Positions 1 through 9,271 are shown, numbered from the stretch's first letter. The stretch: DNA of 64,000 bases from Shinella sp. PSBB067 (GCF_016839145.1 NZ_CP069302.1:124001-188000); one strand, 5' to 3'. Program-made: numbers and translations. Notes: generated by a model not told the origin, from the letters alone.

Positions 1-1161
1 CAGTGCCAGCGCCACCACCACGCCGGGCAGCGAGCCGATATAATAGTGGCAGGCTTCGAGGAGCCTCTGGAGCCGGCCGGGTGCGCGCACCGAAAGCCAG
101 GCCATGGGAATGGCGGCGAGGGTCGCCAGGATGCCGCCGGCCAGCGCGAGGACGACGGTCTGCAGGACCGCACGCGCCACGCCGCCCGTCCAGATGTCGA
201 GCCCGCCGAGCCAGAGCCAGCGGCAGAGCGTGGTGAGCGGCACGCCGAGCGTCAGGGCGGCAAGGCCGGCCGGCAGCAGCATGACGGGCAGCCTGAGCCG
301 GCCGAGCCTGCGCCGGTCTGTCGGCCTTGCCGCGCCGGAGCCGACGCGGGCATAGCGCTCGTTGCCGCGCAGGAGCACCTCGAGGCCGAGCAGCAGCAGG
401 CAGCCCGTCACCAGCACGCCGCCGATCATGTTGGCGGCCGGGCTGTTGTAGGAGGACTGGAACTGGTCGACGATGGCGGTGGCCAGCGTGTCGAAGCGGA
501 TCATGGCGAAGAGGCCGTATTCCGACAGGAGATGCAGGGCGATCAGCAGCGAGCCGCCGCAGATGGCGATGCGAAGCTGCGGAAGGACCACGCGGAAGAA
601 GACCGCGGCGGGGGCATGGCCGAGCGAGGCGGCGGCGTCCTCCACGGCCGGGTCCAGCCGGCGCAGGGCCGCGGCGACCGGCAGATAGAGAAACGGATAA
701 TAGGCGAGGACGGCGACGAAGACGCCGCTTGCCAGCCCCCGCATGCTCGGCACGAGGCTGATCCACGCATAGCTGTGGACGAAGGCCGGCACGGCCAGCG
801 GCGTTATCGCAAGCCAGGCCCAGAGGCGGGGAAAGGGGATGTCGGTGCGTTCCGTCAGCCAGGCGAGCCCGACGGCGACGGCGATCGACAGCGGGATGGT
901 GAAGATCTCCAGATAGATCGTGCTGAGGACCAGTTCCCCGACGCGGGGGCGGAAGACGAGTGCCCTGACCGTTTCCCAGCCGACGTCGTAGGTCACGAGG
1001 GCGATGAAGCCGAGCGGAACGAGGCTGAACAGCGCCACCAGCATGGCCAGCGCCACGACGGGCGCATAGGGGATGCGGGCGGTGCGCCGCCTGCGCGCCG
1101 CCGGCCAGGCCCCGTTGAGGGTTTGCGCTGTATTTTCCTGCAACAAGGCTCGTGCCTTCAT
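1..1161 (-). CDS. Ferric-iron-type ABC transporter permease, C-terminus cut by window edge
   Basis: Predicted inner-membrane permease of an iron(III)/FbpB-type ABC importer. From the ATG at 1161 the frame stays open for 387 codons to the window edge, so the stop codon lies outside. The translation alternates hydrophobic segments with short loops and shows a cytoplasmic EAA-like loop, [16 protein letters not shown], near residues 169-184, as in binding-protein-dependent permeases. FbpB-family proteins are tandem-duplicated permeases of roughly 550 residues; what is visible covers the first half and the beginning of the second. No good ribosome binding site precedes the start, so the start is tentative. 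The divergent gene at 1418 encodes a matching periplasmic binding protein, which supports the iron assignment; thiamine or phosphonate-type import is the main alternative. Confidence 0.82.
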   Translation of the reverse strand, partial: MKARALLQENTAQTLNGAWPAARRRRTARIPYAPVVALAMLVALFSLVPLGFIALVTYDVGWETVRALVFRPRVGELVLSTIYLEIFTIPLSIAVAVGLAWLTERTDIPFPRLWAWLAITPLAVPAFVHSYAWISLVPSMRGLASGVFVAVLAYYPFLYLPVAAALRRLDPAVEDAAASLGHAPAAVFFRVVLPQLRIAICGGSLLIALHLLSEYGLFAMIRFDTLATAIVDQFQSSYNSPAANMIGGVLVTGCLLLLGLEVLLRGNERYARVGSGAARPTDRRRLGRLRLPVMLLPAGLAALTLGVPLTTLCRWLWLGGLDIWTGGVARAVLQTVVLALAGGILATLAAIPMAWLSVRAPGRLQRLLEACHYYIGSLPGVVVALAL

Positions 1162-1417
1162 GCCATGACAAGGAGGCGGCCCCCATCGTCCCGGTGACGA
1201 CAGGCGGCCTGACCCTGCCCTAAGGATTTCTTGAGTAAAACGCAATGGTTTGTGATGCCGCACGCGTTTTCGGTGACTTGCGGCGGCGAAATCGCGCGCC
1301 GCGCAGGGGACTCGTCCGGACCGGCGTGCTATAAGTGGAGTATGAATGGATAGTTTTTCGGCCCCGCCGATTCTGGTAGCGACGGGCGATACGGCACATC
1401 TCGTGAAGGAGAAGAAC

Positions 1418-2425
1418 ATGACCAAGTCGATCCCGATGGTGTTGGCGGCGCTCTCGCTCGCGGCGTCCATGTCCCTTGCGCCCGTCGCCCGCGCGCAGGG
1501 GGCGGAGGAGCTGGTGGTCTACAACGCCCAGCACGAAGCGCTCGGCAATGCCTGGATCGAGGCTTTCACGAAGGAGACGGGCATAAAGGTCGTTGTGCGC
1601 AAGGGCAGCGACATGCAGCTCGCCAACCTGATCCTGGAAGAGGGCGACCTCTCTCCCGCCGATGTCTTCCTGACGGAGAATTCCCCGGCGATGGTGCTGC
1701 TCGACGAGGCCGGCCATTTCGCCCCCGTCGAGAAGGAGACGCTCGACCAGGTGCCGGCGGAGTACCGTCCGGCGGACGGCATGTGGACCGGCATCGCCGC
1801 CCGCTCCACGGTCTTCGCCTATGACAGGACGAAGCTCACCGAGGACAAGCTGCCGAAGTCGCTGCTCGACCTCGCCGATCCCGCCTGGAAGGGCCGCTGG
1901 GGCGCCTCGCCGGCCGGCGCGGACTTCCAGGCCATCATGGGCGCGCTGCTGCAGTTGAAGGGCGAGGAGACGACGGCGAACTGGCTCGGCGCGATGAAGG
2001 AAAACGCAACGCCCTACAAGGGCAACAGCATCGCCATGAAGGCGGTCAATGCCGGCGAGATCGAAGGCGCGGTGATCTATCATTACTATTGGTTCGGCGA
2101 CCAGGCCAAGACGGGCGAAAACAGCGGCAACGTCGCCCTGCATTACTTCAGGAACCAGGATCCGGGCGCATTCGTCAGCATTTCGGGCGGCGGCGTTTTG
2201 AAGTCCGGCAAGCACCAGAACGAGGCGCAGGCCTTCCTGAAGTGGATCGCGGGCAAGGGCGGCCAGTCCATCCTGCGCGATGGCGGTTCCTATGAATATG
2301 CTGTTGCCGGCGAGTCCAACCCCAAGCTCGTACCGCTGAAGGACCTCGGTGCGCCGAAGGTGGAGGCCTCCACGCTCGACAACAAGAAGGTCGTGGAACT
2401 GATGACGGCCGCCGGCCTGCTTTGA
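1418..2425 (+). CDS. Iron(III)-type ABC transporter substrate-binding protein
   Basis: Periplasmic solute-binding protein of 335 residues, family 1/FbpA-like. The N-terminus is a signal peptide: MTKSIP, then a hydrophobic stretch ending in an ARAQG-type cleavage site near residue 27. The mature protein begins [20 protein letters not shown], typical of iron-binding FbpA/FutA relatives, and later has a HYYWFGDQ segment with the tyrosines expected for metal-anion binding. An upstream ATG at 1346 is in frame, but the ATG at 1418 has an AAGGAG element six bases before it and begins exactly at the signal peptide, so I chose 1418. It is transcribed away from the permease at 1161, and the 256-bp gap between them must hold both promoters. 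I recognise no Fur or Irr box there. Confidence 0.88.
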   Translation: MTKSIPMVLAALSLAASMSLAPVARAQGAEELVVYNAQHEALGNAWIEAFTKETGIKVVVRKGSDMQLANLILEEGDLSPADVFLTENSPAMVLLDEAGHFAPVEKETLDQVPAEYRPADGMWTGIAARSTVFAYDRTKLTEDKLPKSLLDLADPAWKGRWGASPAGADFQAIMGALLQLKGEETTANWLGAMKENATPYKGNSIAMKAVNAGEIEGAVIYHYYWFGDQAKTGENSGNVALHYFRNQDPGAFVSISGGGVLKSGKHQNEAQAFLKWIAGKGGQSILRDGGSYEYAVAGESNPKLVPLKDLGAPKVEASTLDNKKVVELMTAAGLL

Positions 2426-2492
2426 GGCCTGACGCTGCGCGGCGCAGTCCGCGCAGCTTCCCCGCGGCCGGTCGGTGGAATAGCACGCATAT

Positions 2493-2518
2493 ATAATTTG
2501 AATTGCAAATCAAATTAT
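2493..2518. promoter_or_regulatory. Palindromic operator upstream of marR-FUSC operon
   Basis: Perfect inverted repeat: arms ATAATTTGA (2493-2501) and TCAAATTAT (2510-2518) around an 8-base AT-rich spacer. It ends 19 bases before the MarR start codon, in the only AT-rich patch of this region. Size, symmetry and position are what is expected for autorepression by a MarR/SlyA-type dimer. Binding by the adjacent regulator is an inference. Confidence 0.75.
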
Positions 2519-2537
2519 CCTGTGGTTTACTCCGCCC

Positions 2538-3011
2538 ATGACCTCCATATCCTCCTCGCCGCGCGCCCGTTTCGGGATCCGCTTCTCCTTGCTCGCCCGC
2601 CGCTGGCGGAAGGCGCTCGACGAGCGTCTTGCCGAAGCGGGCCTTTCGGACGCCACCTGGGCGCCGCTGATCCATCTCCAGGAAACCGGCGGCGGCGTGA
2701 CCCAGAAGGAGCTGGCCGCGCTGGTCGGCATCGATGGCTCCAGCCTGGTGCGCCTGCTCGACATCCTCTGCCGGCAGGGGCTCGCCGAACGCCGCGTCGA
2801 CGAGAGCGACAGCCGCGCGAGGCTGATCTACCTCACCGCCGATGGCGAGCAGCGGGTCGCCGCCATTCGCCGGGAGCTGGCGAAGGGCGAGGAAGAGATG
2901 CTGGCGGACATCACGGACGCCGACCTTGCCGCCATGCTTCGCCATTTCGACAGGATCGAGGAGCGGCTTTCCGCCATGCAGGCGCGCCGCCGCGAGGAAA
3001 AATCCCGATGA
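2538..3011 (+). CDS. MarR-family transcriptional regulator
   Basis: 157-residue winged-helix regulator. The helix-turn-helix core is around residues 50-95 (VTQKELAALVGIDGSSLVRLLDIL, then a wing with DESDSRARLIYLT, the classic MarR wing signature). The N- and C-terminal helices for dimerisation are present, and the C-terminus is charged. It probably senses a small aromatic or phenolic compound and represses itself and the following exporter. The stop codon overlaps the start of the FUSC gene by four bases (ATGA), so the two are translationally coupled. A 26-bp palindrome sits just upstream of the start. The ligand is unknown. Confidence 0.9.
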   Translation: MTSISSSPRARFGIRFSLLARRWRKALDERLAEAGLSDATWAPLIHLQETGGGVTQKELAALVGIDGSSLVRLLDILCRQGLAERRVDESDSRARLIYLTADGEQRVAAIRRELAKGEEEMLADITDADLAAMLRHFDRIEERLSAMQARRREEKSR

Positions 3012-4126
3012 CTGTCGAGGACGTATCGATCCCGGCGCGCCGCATCGACGCCACCCGCTATCTTCTGCGTCCGCGGCAGTTGCGCGAGAGCATGGCGCTG
3101 TCGGGCCAGCCGTCCCTGCGCAATTCCGCGCTGGCGGGATTGCAGGCGGCGCTGACGGCACTCATCGCTCTTCCGCTCGTTCATCTCTCGCCCTGGCCGC
3201 ATCTCATCGGCTTTGCCTCGCTGGGTTCGCTGGTGGCCCTGTTCGGCCGTTTTGCGCCGCGGGGCGGGCGGAGCCGGATCGTGCTGCAATGCGCGCTGTG
3301 GCAGACCGCCGGCGTCCTCGCCATGTCCGTTGCGGCCTGGTCCGGGGTAGCCGACATCGTCCAGCTCCTTCTGCTGGCAATGGCGTCCGGGCTGTTCTTC
3401 TTCGTCGTCGCCACCGGCCGGTTCGGCCTGCCCGGTGCGCTCATCTTCGTCTTCGCCGCGGGCGCCCCGATGGGACATGCCGTCCCGGGAGAGGAGGTCA
3501 TGGAACGCGCCCTTGCGACCGCGGCCGTCGCCCTGCTCGCCTGGCTGGTTTGCAGCGCCACGGAGAGATTCCGCCACAAGGCGGACGGGGAGGGCGGCTT
3601 TCCCGCCGAGCCCTTGCGGCCGGCGAGCCATCGCATCGCCGCGGCCCTCCGCATCGCCTTCGGTTCGGCCGTCGCGGCCCTTGCTGCCCACGCCCTCGGC
3701 GCGCCCCATCCTGCCTGGGCCGTGCTCGGGGCGATGGCCGTGATGCAGGGCACGCATCTGCATATCAGCATGAACCGGGCGTTGCAGCGAACGCTCGGAA
3801 CCGTCGCCGGGGCCATCCTCGTCTGGCTGATCCTGCAGCAGGCGCCATCGGTCTGGACGGTGATCGCGCTCCTGGCCGTCCTGCAATTTGCGACTGAGAT
3901 GATCATCGGCTCGAACTACGGCCTCGGCCAGGTCCTGGTGACGCCGATGGCGCTTCTCATGAGCTATCTTGCCGCGCCCCACGCCGCCGGGATGGCGATG
4001 GTCCCGGAGCGCGTCCTCGATACCCTGCTCGGCGCGGGCATCGGCATCGTCCTTGCCGTTCTTTGCTCGACCCTCGACGACCGGCAGTACCTTCTCCGCC
4101 GCCATGCCGGGCCACCGGTGGCGTAG
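3008..4126 (+). CDS. FUSC-family membrane protein (aromatic-acid exporter type)
   Basis: 372-residue inner-membrane protein with two blocks of hydrophobic segments: roughly residues 40-170 (about five or six helices) and 220-350 (the FUSC_2-like block containing HPAWAVLGAMAVMQGTHLH and a GTVAGAILVW segment). A charged linker (ATERFRHKADGEGG) separates them. Members of the fusaric-acid-resistance family export aromatic carboxylic acids and similar compounds. The start at 3008 is set by the ATGA overlap with marR; the frame is open further upstream but only as a shadow of marR. With a MarR regulator in the same operon, drug- or phenolic-inducible efflux is the natural reading. The substrate cannot be inferred from sequence. 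Confidence 0.82.
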   Translation: MTVEDVSIPARRIDATRYLLRPRQLRESMALSGQPSLRNSALAGLQAALTALIALPLVHLSPWPHLIGFASLGSLVALFGRFAPRGGRSRIVLQCALWQTAGVLAMSVAAWSGVADIVQLLLLAMASGLFFFVVATGRFGLPGALIFVFAAGAPMGHAVPGEEVMERALATAAVALLAWLVCSATERFRHKADGEGGFPAEPLRPASHRIAAALRIAFGSAVAALAAHALGAPHPAWAVLGAMAVMQGTHLHISMNRALQRTLGTVAGAILVWLILQQAPSVWTVIALLAVLQFATEMIIGSNYGLGQVLVTPMALLMSYLAAPHAAGMAMVPERVLDTLLGAGIGIVLAVLCSTLDDRQYLLRRHAGPPVA

Positions 4127-4149
4127 CCCCGTCCCCGCCCGGCGCGTGG

Positions 4150-4665
4150 CTAGCCCCCGAGGCTTTCGCGCCAGAGGGAAACGAGCGGGCCGCCGGTGCC
4201 GTAGAGCGGGTCGCTCTTCGGAATGGGCAGGGTTGCGATGACCTGGAGCTCGCCTGGCGTGGCCGCCGCCGTTTCGATGTCGGCATGCTGGCCGGGCGGA
4301 TAGCCGCCGACGACGAGAAAATCCCCGCTGGCGGAAATCCGCATGTGGCCCGTGCCGGCGGGCAGCACGAGGCAATCGCCGGACCGCACGTCGAGGCTTT
4401 TGCCGCCCGGCCCGCCGATCAGGAGTTCCGCCTTGCCGGCGGCAATGCCGAGCACTTCGTGCGCGCCGACATGATAGTGCTGGTAGGAGAAGACGCCGTT
4501 GCGCCAGAGCCCCTGCCATCCCGCATCGTGGAAAAGTTGCTCGAAGGCGCGGGCCGGGTCCTTCTCCCCGCCGTCGAACACGTCACGGTAGACGAGGACC
4601 GGCAGGAAGGGATGGTTCGGCACCCATTCGCTTGGGGGAAGGAAAAGGGTTTCCGGCTGTTTCAT
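4150..4665 (-). CDS. Cupin protein, YjlB-like
   Basis: 171-residue single-domain cupin. Motif 1 is visible as YQHYHVGAHEVLGIAAGKAELLIGG (about residues 60-85) and motif 2 as GDCLVLPAGTGHMRIS (about 96-112), with the histidines and glutamate that usually hold a divalent metal. The overall pattern resembles the YjlB family of cupins of unknown function. It is the last gene of a tight three-gene operon after the flavodoxin-fold protein and DUF3175 gene: the gap to the previous stop codon is only seven bases and a GAGG element precedes the ATG. No catalytic role should be assumed. Confidence 0.85.
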   Translation of the reverse strand: MKQPETLFLPPSEWVPNHPFLPVLVYRDVFDGGEKDPARAFEQLFHDAGWQGLWRNGVFSYQHYHVGAHEVLGIAAGKAELLIGGPGGKSLDVRSGDCLVLPAGTGHMRISASGDFLVVGGYPPGQHADIETAAATPGELQVIATLPIPKSDPLYGTGGPLVSLWRESLGG

Positions 4666-4672
4666 TACGCCC

Positions 4673-4969
4673 TCACTTGCCGTGTTTCGGCGTCTTGCCG
4701 AAATCCTTGCGCAATTCGTCCTTGGCCTTTTCCAGCATCTGGCGGCGCTTGCCGGAGAGCTGGTCGCCGGCCCGGTTGATGTAGAATGTCAGCATGGACA
4801 TGGCCGATCGGAAAGGGCTCGATTTGCGCCGTTGGCTGCTCTCGGCCGACTTCTTGAGGGAATCGGCGATCTTCTTCGCGCTATCCTGCTTGAAGACGCC
4901 TTCCTTGAGGTCCATGGCATCGCTGTTCTCGGTCACATCCTGCGACCACTTCTCCTTCTTCCTGGCCAT
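4673..4969 (-). CDS. DUF3175 small basic protein
   Basis: 98-residue lysine-rich protein beginning MARKKEKWSQDVTE, with a central SAKKIADSLKKSAE segment and a conserved middle (FRSAMSMLTFYINRAG), matching the DUF3175 family found in many Proteobacteria. The function is unknown. Two starts are possible: GTG/ATG-type at 4975, overlapping the previous stop codon, or ATG at 4969. I prefer 4969 because AAGGAG lies seven bases before it. It lies between the flavodoxin-fold reductase and the cupin gene in one operon. The composition suggests a soluble, possibly nucleic-acid- or membrane-surface-associated protein, but that is conjecture. Confidence 0.85.
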   Translation of the reverse strand: MARKKEKWSQDVTENSDAMDLKEGVFKQDSAKKIADSLKKSAESSQRRKSSPFRSAMSMLTFYINRAGDQLSGKRRQMLEKAKDELRKDFGKTPKHGK

Positions 4970-4971
4970 CG

Positions 4972-5589
4972 TCATTCTCCTTCGCCGGGATAGGCCTTGT
5001 TGCTGAGGAGGCGCGCGACATGCACCGTGTTGCGCGCAACGAGGTCGAGCGTCGATCGAACCACCTCGGGGATTTCTTCGAGGTCGACGAAATTGACCGA
5101 CCCCATCGCCTCGCCGACCCAGTAGGTCACGGCATTGGCCGGTATGGTGAAGCCGACGTCGTTCAGCGCCTGGAAGAGCTCCGCCGAGACATGGTGCGCG
5201 CCGTCCTCGTTGCCGACGACAGCAACGGCGGCGACCCGGCCGTAGGAGACCATGCGGCCCTTGTCGTCCTTCTCCTCCAGGAAGGCATCCATCCGCTCCA
5301 GCGCCCGCTTGCAGACGCTCGACGGCTGGCCCATCCAGATCGGCGTGCCCAGGACGAGGATGTCGGCATCGAGGATCTTCTGCCGGATGCCCGGCCATGC
5401 GTCGCCTTCGCCCTCGTCGGACGTGACGCCCGGCTTGATGTCGTGGTCGGCGAGCTGGATGAATTGCGTCGTCACGCCGTGCTGTTCCATCTCCGTCGCG
5501 AGAAGCTTCAGCATGCGGTCGGTCGAGGAAGGATCCTTCGCGGTTCCGGTCTTGAGGGTGCAGTTGAGCGCCAGTGCGGTCAGGGTCAT
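4972..5589 (-). CDS. Flavodoxin-fold NAD(P)H-dependent oxidoreductase
   Basis: 205 residues with the flavodoxin/NADPH-dependent FMN reductase pattern. The phosphate-binding loop is at LNCTLKTGTAKDPSSTDRM (about 8-26), a strand at ADILVLGTPIWMGQPSS (about 75-91) carries the GTPIW flavin-contact motif, and VAAVAVVGNEDGAHH (about 119-133) forms the second flavin loop. Such proteins reduce quinones or flavins with NAD(P)H. It is the first gene of an operon with DUF3175 and a cupin. The start at 5589 is the only methionine before the first beta strand. Quinone reductase versus general FMN reductase cannot be settled here. Confidence 0.85.
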   Translation of the reverse strand: MTLTALALNCTLKTGTAKDPSSTDRMLKLLATEMEQHGVTTQFIQLADHDIKPGVTSDEGEGDAWPGIRQKILDADILVLGTPIWMGQPSSVCKRALERMDAFLEEKDDKGRMVSYGRVAAVAVVGNEDGAHHVSAELFQALNDVGFTIPANAVTYWVGEAMGSVNFVDLEEIPEVVRSTLDLVARNTVHVARLLSNKAYPGEGE

Positions 5590-5706
5590 CGTTCGCCTCT
5601 CCTTGTCGGTTCCCGAACCGAACCGCCTTGCCTGCCGAATGTTCCGGGAACTCCCTGCGAGATGCCGCATTAGAGGTGTGAACGCGTTCCCCGGAGGTTT
5701 CGTCCC

Positions 5707-5928
5707 ATGGACAACAAGGATCGGCTGATACTGGCGCTGGCGGCGCTGCTGCGTGCCGAGCGCCAGACCCGCGGCGCCCTGATCGAGGTGCTGGAGGATG
5801 ATTCCATTTCGCGCGAGGCGCTCCTCGCCATCCTTTCCGACCCCATCCCCATCGTCACGCAGGAGGACATCGCGTTCGCCGAGCGTTTCGCCATGTCGAA
5901 GCATCTGCCGATCGAGGAGAAAGGCTGA
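5707..5928 (+). CDS. Small protein translationally coupled to ku
   Basis: 73-residue acidic protein (MDNKDRLILALAALLRAERQ, ending in HLPIEEKG) that I do not recognise. It looks like a small bundle of amphipathic helices with no signal peptide or membrane segment. Codon use fits the neighbours, and its TGA stop overlaps the ATG of ku by one base, so the two are probably translated together. The coupling suggests a role linked to the NHEJ Ku protein or merely shared expression; nothing in the sequence shows DNA binding or catalysis. Confidence 0.7.
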   Translation: MDNKDRLILALAALLRAERQTRGALIEVLEDDSISREALLAILSDPIPIVTQEDIAFAERFAMSKHLPIEEKG

Positions 5929-6725
5929 TGGCGCCGCGCGCCTTCTGGAAGGGCTATCTGAAGCTCTCGCTGGTCACCTGCCCGGTGGCGATGTCGCCGG
6001 CCATCTCGCAGGAGGACAAGGTCCGCTTCCGCACGCTCAACAGCAAGACCGGCAATCCGGTCGTCAGCCGCTATGTCGATGCCGTGACCGGGAAGGCAGT
6101 CAACGAGGACGACGAGGTGAAGGGCTATCCGCGCGGCGAGGACGACTACGTGATCCTGGAGGACGAGGAGATCGAGGCGGTGGCGCTGGAAAGCACGCGC
6201 ACCATCGACATCGAGACCTTCGTGCCGCGCGAATCCATCGAATGGATCTGGTACGATTCCCCGCATTTCCTCGTGCCCAACGACGCCGTCGGCGAGGAGG
6301 CGTTCTCCGTCATCCGCGAAGCCATGGCCGCGACCGGGACGGTCGGCATCTCCCGGCTCGTGCTCTATCGCCGCGAGCGCGCGGTGATGCTGGAGCCGCG
6401 CGGCAAGGGCATCGTGCTGTGGACGTTGCGCTACGGCGACGAGGTGCGCGCGCAGGACGATTATTTCGCGGGGCTCGAAGAGGCAAAGCCCGAATCCAGA
6501 GCCCTGTCGCTGGTCAAGACGCTGATCCGCGAGCGAACGAAGGCATGGGACCCGAAGATGGCGAACGATCCGGTGCAGGATCGCCTGCTCGACATCATCG
6601 CCGCGAAGAAGAAGGGCCGCAAGCGCCCCGCCAAGGCCAAGACGCCGCCGCCCACGTCCGGCAATGTCATCAATATCATGGACGCCCTGCGCAAGAGCAT
6701 CAAGGCGGAAGGCAAGGGCAAGTAG
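5928..6725 (+). CDS. ku: Non-homologous end-joining protein Ku (copy 1)
   Basis: 265-residue bacterial Ku. It forms a homodimeric ring on DNA double-strand ends and recruits LigD. The characteristic start MAPRAFWKGYLKLSLVTCPV is present, followed by the beta-barrel core (RFRTLNSKTGNPV, EVKGYPRGEDDYVILEDEEIEAV, residues about 30-90) and a lysine-rich C-terminal tail (AAKKKGRKRPAKAKTPPP, about 225-245) of the kind that modulates DNA threading and LigD contact. It is coupled to a 73-aa ORF upstream. It converges on ligD with no base between the two stop codons. A second ku lies on the other side of ligD. Confidence 0.96.
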   Translation: MAPRAFWKGYLKLSLVTCPVAMSPAISQEDKVRFRTLNSKTGNPVVSRYVDAVTGKAVNEDDEVKGYPRGEDDYVILEDEEIEAVALESTRTIDIETFVPRESIEWIWYDSPHFLVPNDAVGEEAFSVIREAMAATGTVGISRLVLYRRERAVMLEPRGKGIVLWTLRYGDEVRAQDDYFAGLEEAKPESRALSLVKTLIRERTKAWDPKMANDPVQDRLLDIIAAKKKGRKRPAKAKTPPPTSGNVINIMDALRKSIKAEGKGK

Positions 6726-9269
6726 TCAGCCCTTCGCCTTCAGCGGCTTGGCGGCCTCGGCGAAATTCGCCCACGGGTCGGCGTCCAGCGCCTGAAGGCG
6801 CGTCGGCGTGTTCTTCACGGTGAAATAGGCGGGGCCGATGTCCGCATTGAGCTCGCTCCAGGCGAGCGGCATGGACACGGCCGCGCCGGGGCGCGCCCGG
6901 GTGGAATAGGGCGCCACCGCCGTCATGCCGCGCTGGTTGCGCAGGTAGTCGATGAGGATCTTGCCGCGCCGCTTCGACTTGGTGATGGTCGAGACATATT
7001 TGTCGGGGCTGTCCTTGGCCATCGCGTCGGCGATCCCCTTGCAGAAGGCCTTGACCGCCGGCCAGCGCGCGGAGGGCTTGAGCGGCGCGCAGACATGCAG
7101 GCCCTTGCCGCCGGATGTCTTGACGAAGGCGTTGAGCCCCGCGCCTTCGAGGCGCTTGCGGGTCTCCTCCGCCGCGTCGATGACGGCCTGCCAGTCGACG
7201 CCGTCGCCGGGGTCGAGGTCCATGATGATCCGGTCCGGCCGTTCCCAGTCGGCAAGCGTCGAGCCCCAGGGATGGATTTCCAGCGTGCCCGATTGCACCA
7301 GTCCCATCAGCCCGTCGAAATCGTTGATCGCGACATAGGGCTCGTCGTCCTTCTCGGCGGGGTCCTGCACCTCGACGATATTGGCGTTGATGCCCTTCCA
7401 GGCGTGCTTCTGGAAGAAGGTCTGGCCGTCGATGCCACCGGGCGCGCGCAGGAGCGCGAGTGGCCGGCCGACGATATGCGGCGCGATGTAGCGCCAGACC
7501 TCGGTATAATAATCCGCCAGTCCTTCCTTGGTGACGCCCTCGTCGGGCCAGTAGACCCGGTCGGGATGGGTGAGGCGCACGGTGCGGCGCTGCGGCTTTT
7601 CGGCCTTGGGGGTTGCAGTTGCTTTCGACCTTGGCACTTCGGCGACGACCTCCGTTGCGGGCTTGTCTTCCCTCAGGCCCCGGAAGGAAGCATGGCGCAG
7701 GTGCCCGTCCGCCGTCCAGGCCCGGAATTCCACTTCCGCCACCAGTTCCGGCCGCACGTAGCGCGCCTGCCGGGCCTCCTCGGCCGTCAGCTTGCGCCCG
7801 AACGGGCTTTCGTCCGTGCGCATGCGGTTCAGCTTGCGGAAGAGATCGGCGGCGACGGTTGCGCTGAAGCCGGTGCCGACGCGGCCGACGGGATCGAGCT
7901 TGCCGTTGCGGTAGACGCCGAGCACGAGCGAGCCGATCGCCTGGCGCGAGACGGTGGAGGGCACGTAGCCGCCGATGACGAATTCCTGCCGGGCCGAGCA
8001 CTTCGACTTGATCCAGCTCTTGCTGCGTCCGGCCCGATAGGGTGCGTCGCGCAGTTTCGAGACCACGCCTTCCAGGCTGAGGCGGCAGGCGTGGCGCAGC
8101 ACCAGCGCGCCGTTCTCGTCGAAATGCTGGCTGTAGCGCAGGATGCCGCCGTCCGTGCCCGGCACGAGCTTTTCGAGCAGCGCCTTGCGCGCCTCCAGCG
8201 GCAGGGGGGTGAGATCGTAGCCGTCGAGGTAGAGAAGGTCGAAGACATAGAAGACGAACCGGTCGTCGCGCCCGGCGCTGAGATCAGCCTGGAGGGCGGA
8301 GAAGTCGGATGCGCCCGCGCCGCTTTCGACAACCAGCTCGCCGTCGATCAGCGCCGTGCCGACCGGAAGGTCCCGCAAGGCCGAAACCACGGCCTTGCCG
8401 AACTTCTTCGTCCAGTCCAGCCCGCTGCGGGTGAGGAGCTTGACCCGGCCGGCCTCGATGCGCGCCTGGAGACGGTAACCGTCGAACTTGATCTCGTGCA
8501 GCCAGCGCCCGCCCGGCGGCGGGGCGGCGGCGAGGGTCGCCAGCGTCGGCGGCAGGAAGTCCGGCAGTTTTGCCTTGCGCGCGCCCTTGAGACTTGCGGG
8601 ATCCGGCTCGGTCGCCGTCGTCGCCTCGGGCTCCGCCGCCTTCGCCTTGGCCTTGCTGCCCGACTTGCAGATGCGGCCGGTCCTGGAGGACCAGCCGGGG
8701 CTTTCGCCGGTGACATCATCGATCGTTCGCCCGGTCTTCACCGATTCCGGCCGCTCGTCGAGAAGGTCGTCCTCGCCCTCCGGCACGGCGAATTCGTCGT
8801 CGCCCTTGATCAGCAGCCAGTTCTCGCGCTTTTCGCCGGGCCTGCCGTGCATGCGTACCAGATGCCAGCGGCCGTGCAGCTTCTCCCCGTCGAGCTCGAA
8901 TTCGAGATGACCCTTGGCATAGGCCTTGTGCGCGTCGCCGATGGGGCTCCAGGTGCCGCGATCCCAGACGATCACCGTGCCACCGCCATATTCGCCCTTG
9001 GGGATCGTGCCCTCGAAGTCGCCGTAGTCGAGCGGATGGTCCTCCACATGCACGGCAAGACGCTTCTCGCTCGGCACCAGGCTCGGCCCGCGCGTCACCG
9101 CCCAGCTCTTCAGGACGCCGTCCATTTCGAGGCGGAAATCGTAGTGCAGCCGCGTGGCGTCGTGCTTCTGGATGACGAAGCTGTGGCCGGACTTGCGGCC
9201 CTTCCTGCCCTTCGGCTCGGAGGTCGCCTTGAAGTCGCGCTTCTGCCGGTAGACGTCCAGCGTCGCCAT
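6726..9269 (-). CDS. ligD: Multifunctional DNA ligase D (phosphoesterase-ligase-polymerase)
   Basis: 847-residue NHEJ ligase with all three modules in the order PE, LIG, POL. The N-terminal 3'-phosphoesterase has the HDATRLHYDFRLEMDG signature (about residues 36-51). The ATP-dependent ligase core has the nucleotidyl-lysine at K261 in HEIKFDGYR, then SLEGVVSKLRDAPYR and SWIKSKC. The C-terminal archaeo-eukaryotic primase-type polymerase has the metal-binding DLDPGDG aspartates at 684 and 686 and the KTSGGKGLHV motif. Together they process, fill and seal broken ends with Ku. A GTG at 9275 overlapping the second ku is an alternative start; I prefer the ATG at 9269, two bases after the ku stop. 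It is probably co-transcribed with that ku. Confidence 0.95.
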   Translation of the reverse strand: MATLDVYRQKRDFKATSEPKGRKGRKSGHSFVIQKHDATRLHYDFRLEMDGVLKSWAVTRGPSLVPSEKRLAVHVEDHPLDYGDFEGTIPKGEYGGGTVIVWDRGTWSPIGDAHKAYAKGHLEFELDGEKLHGRWHLVRMHGRPGEKRENWLLIKGDDEFAVPEGEDDLLDERPESVKTGRTIDDVTGESPGWSSRTGRICKSGSKAKAKAAEPEATTATEPDPASLKGARKAKLPDFLPPTLATLAAAPPPGGRWLHEIKFDGYRLQARIEAGRVKLLTRSGLDWTKKFGKAVVSALRDLPVGTALIDGELVVESGAGASDFSALQADLSAGRDDRFVFYVFDLLYLDGYDLTPLPLEARKALLEKLVPGTDGGILRYSQHFDENGALVLRHACRLSLEGVVSKLRDAPYRAGRSKSWIKSKCSARQEFVIGGYVPSTVSRQAIGSLVLGVYRNGKLDPVGRVGTGFSATVAADLFRKLNRMRTDESPFGRKLTAEEARQARYVRPELVAEVEFRAWTADGHLRHASFRGLREDKPATEVVAEVPRSKATATPKAEKPQRRTVRLTHPDRVYWPDEGVTKEGLADYYTEVWRYIAPHIVGRPLALLRAPGGIDGQTFFQKHAWKGINANIVEVQDPAEKDDEPYVAINDFDGLMGLVQSGTLEIHPWGSTLADWERPDRIIMDLDPGDGVDWQAVIDAAEETRKRLEGAGLNAFVKTSGGKGLHVCAPLKPSARWPAVKAFCKGIADAMAKDSPDKYVSTITKSKRRGKILIDYLRNQRGMTAVAPYSTRARPGAAVSMPLAWSELNADIGPAYFTVKNTPTRLQALDADPWANFAEAAKPLKAKG

Positions 9270-9271
9270 CG

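Noticed and set aside
46..1197. Long plus-strand open frame over the start of the window
   Set aside because: Arginine/glutamine-rich shadow of the permease read on the opposite strand; no family features.
1162..1417. Fur/Irr/iron-responsive box between the iron-importer genes
   Set aside because: Searched by eye for known rhizobial iron motifs; nothing convincing, so not listed.
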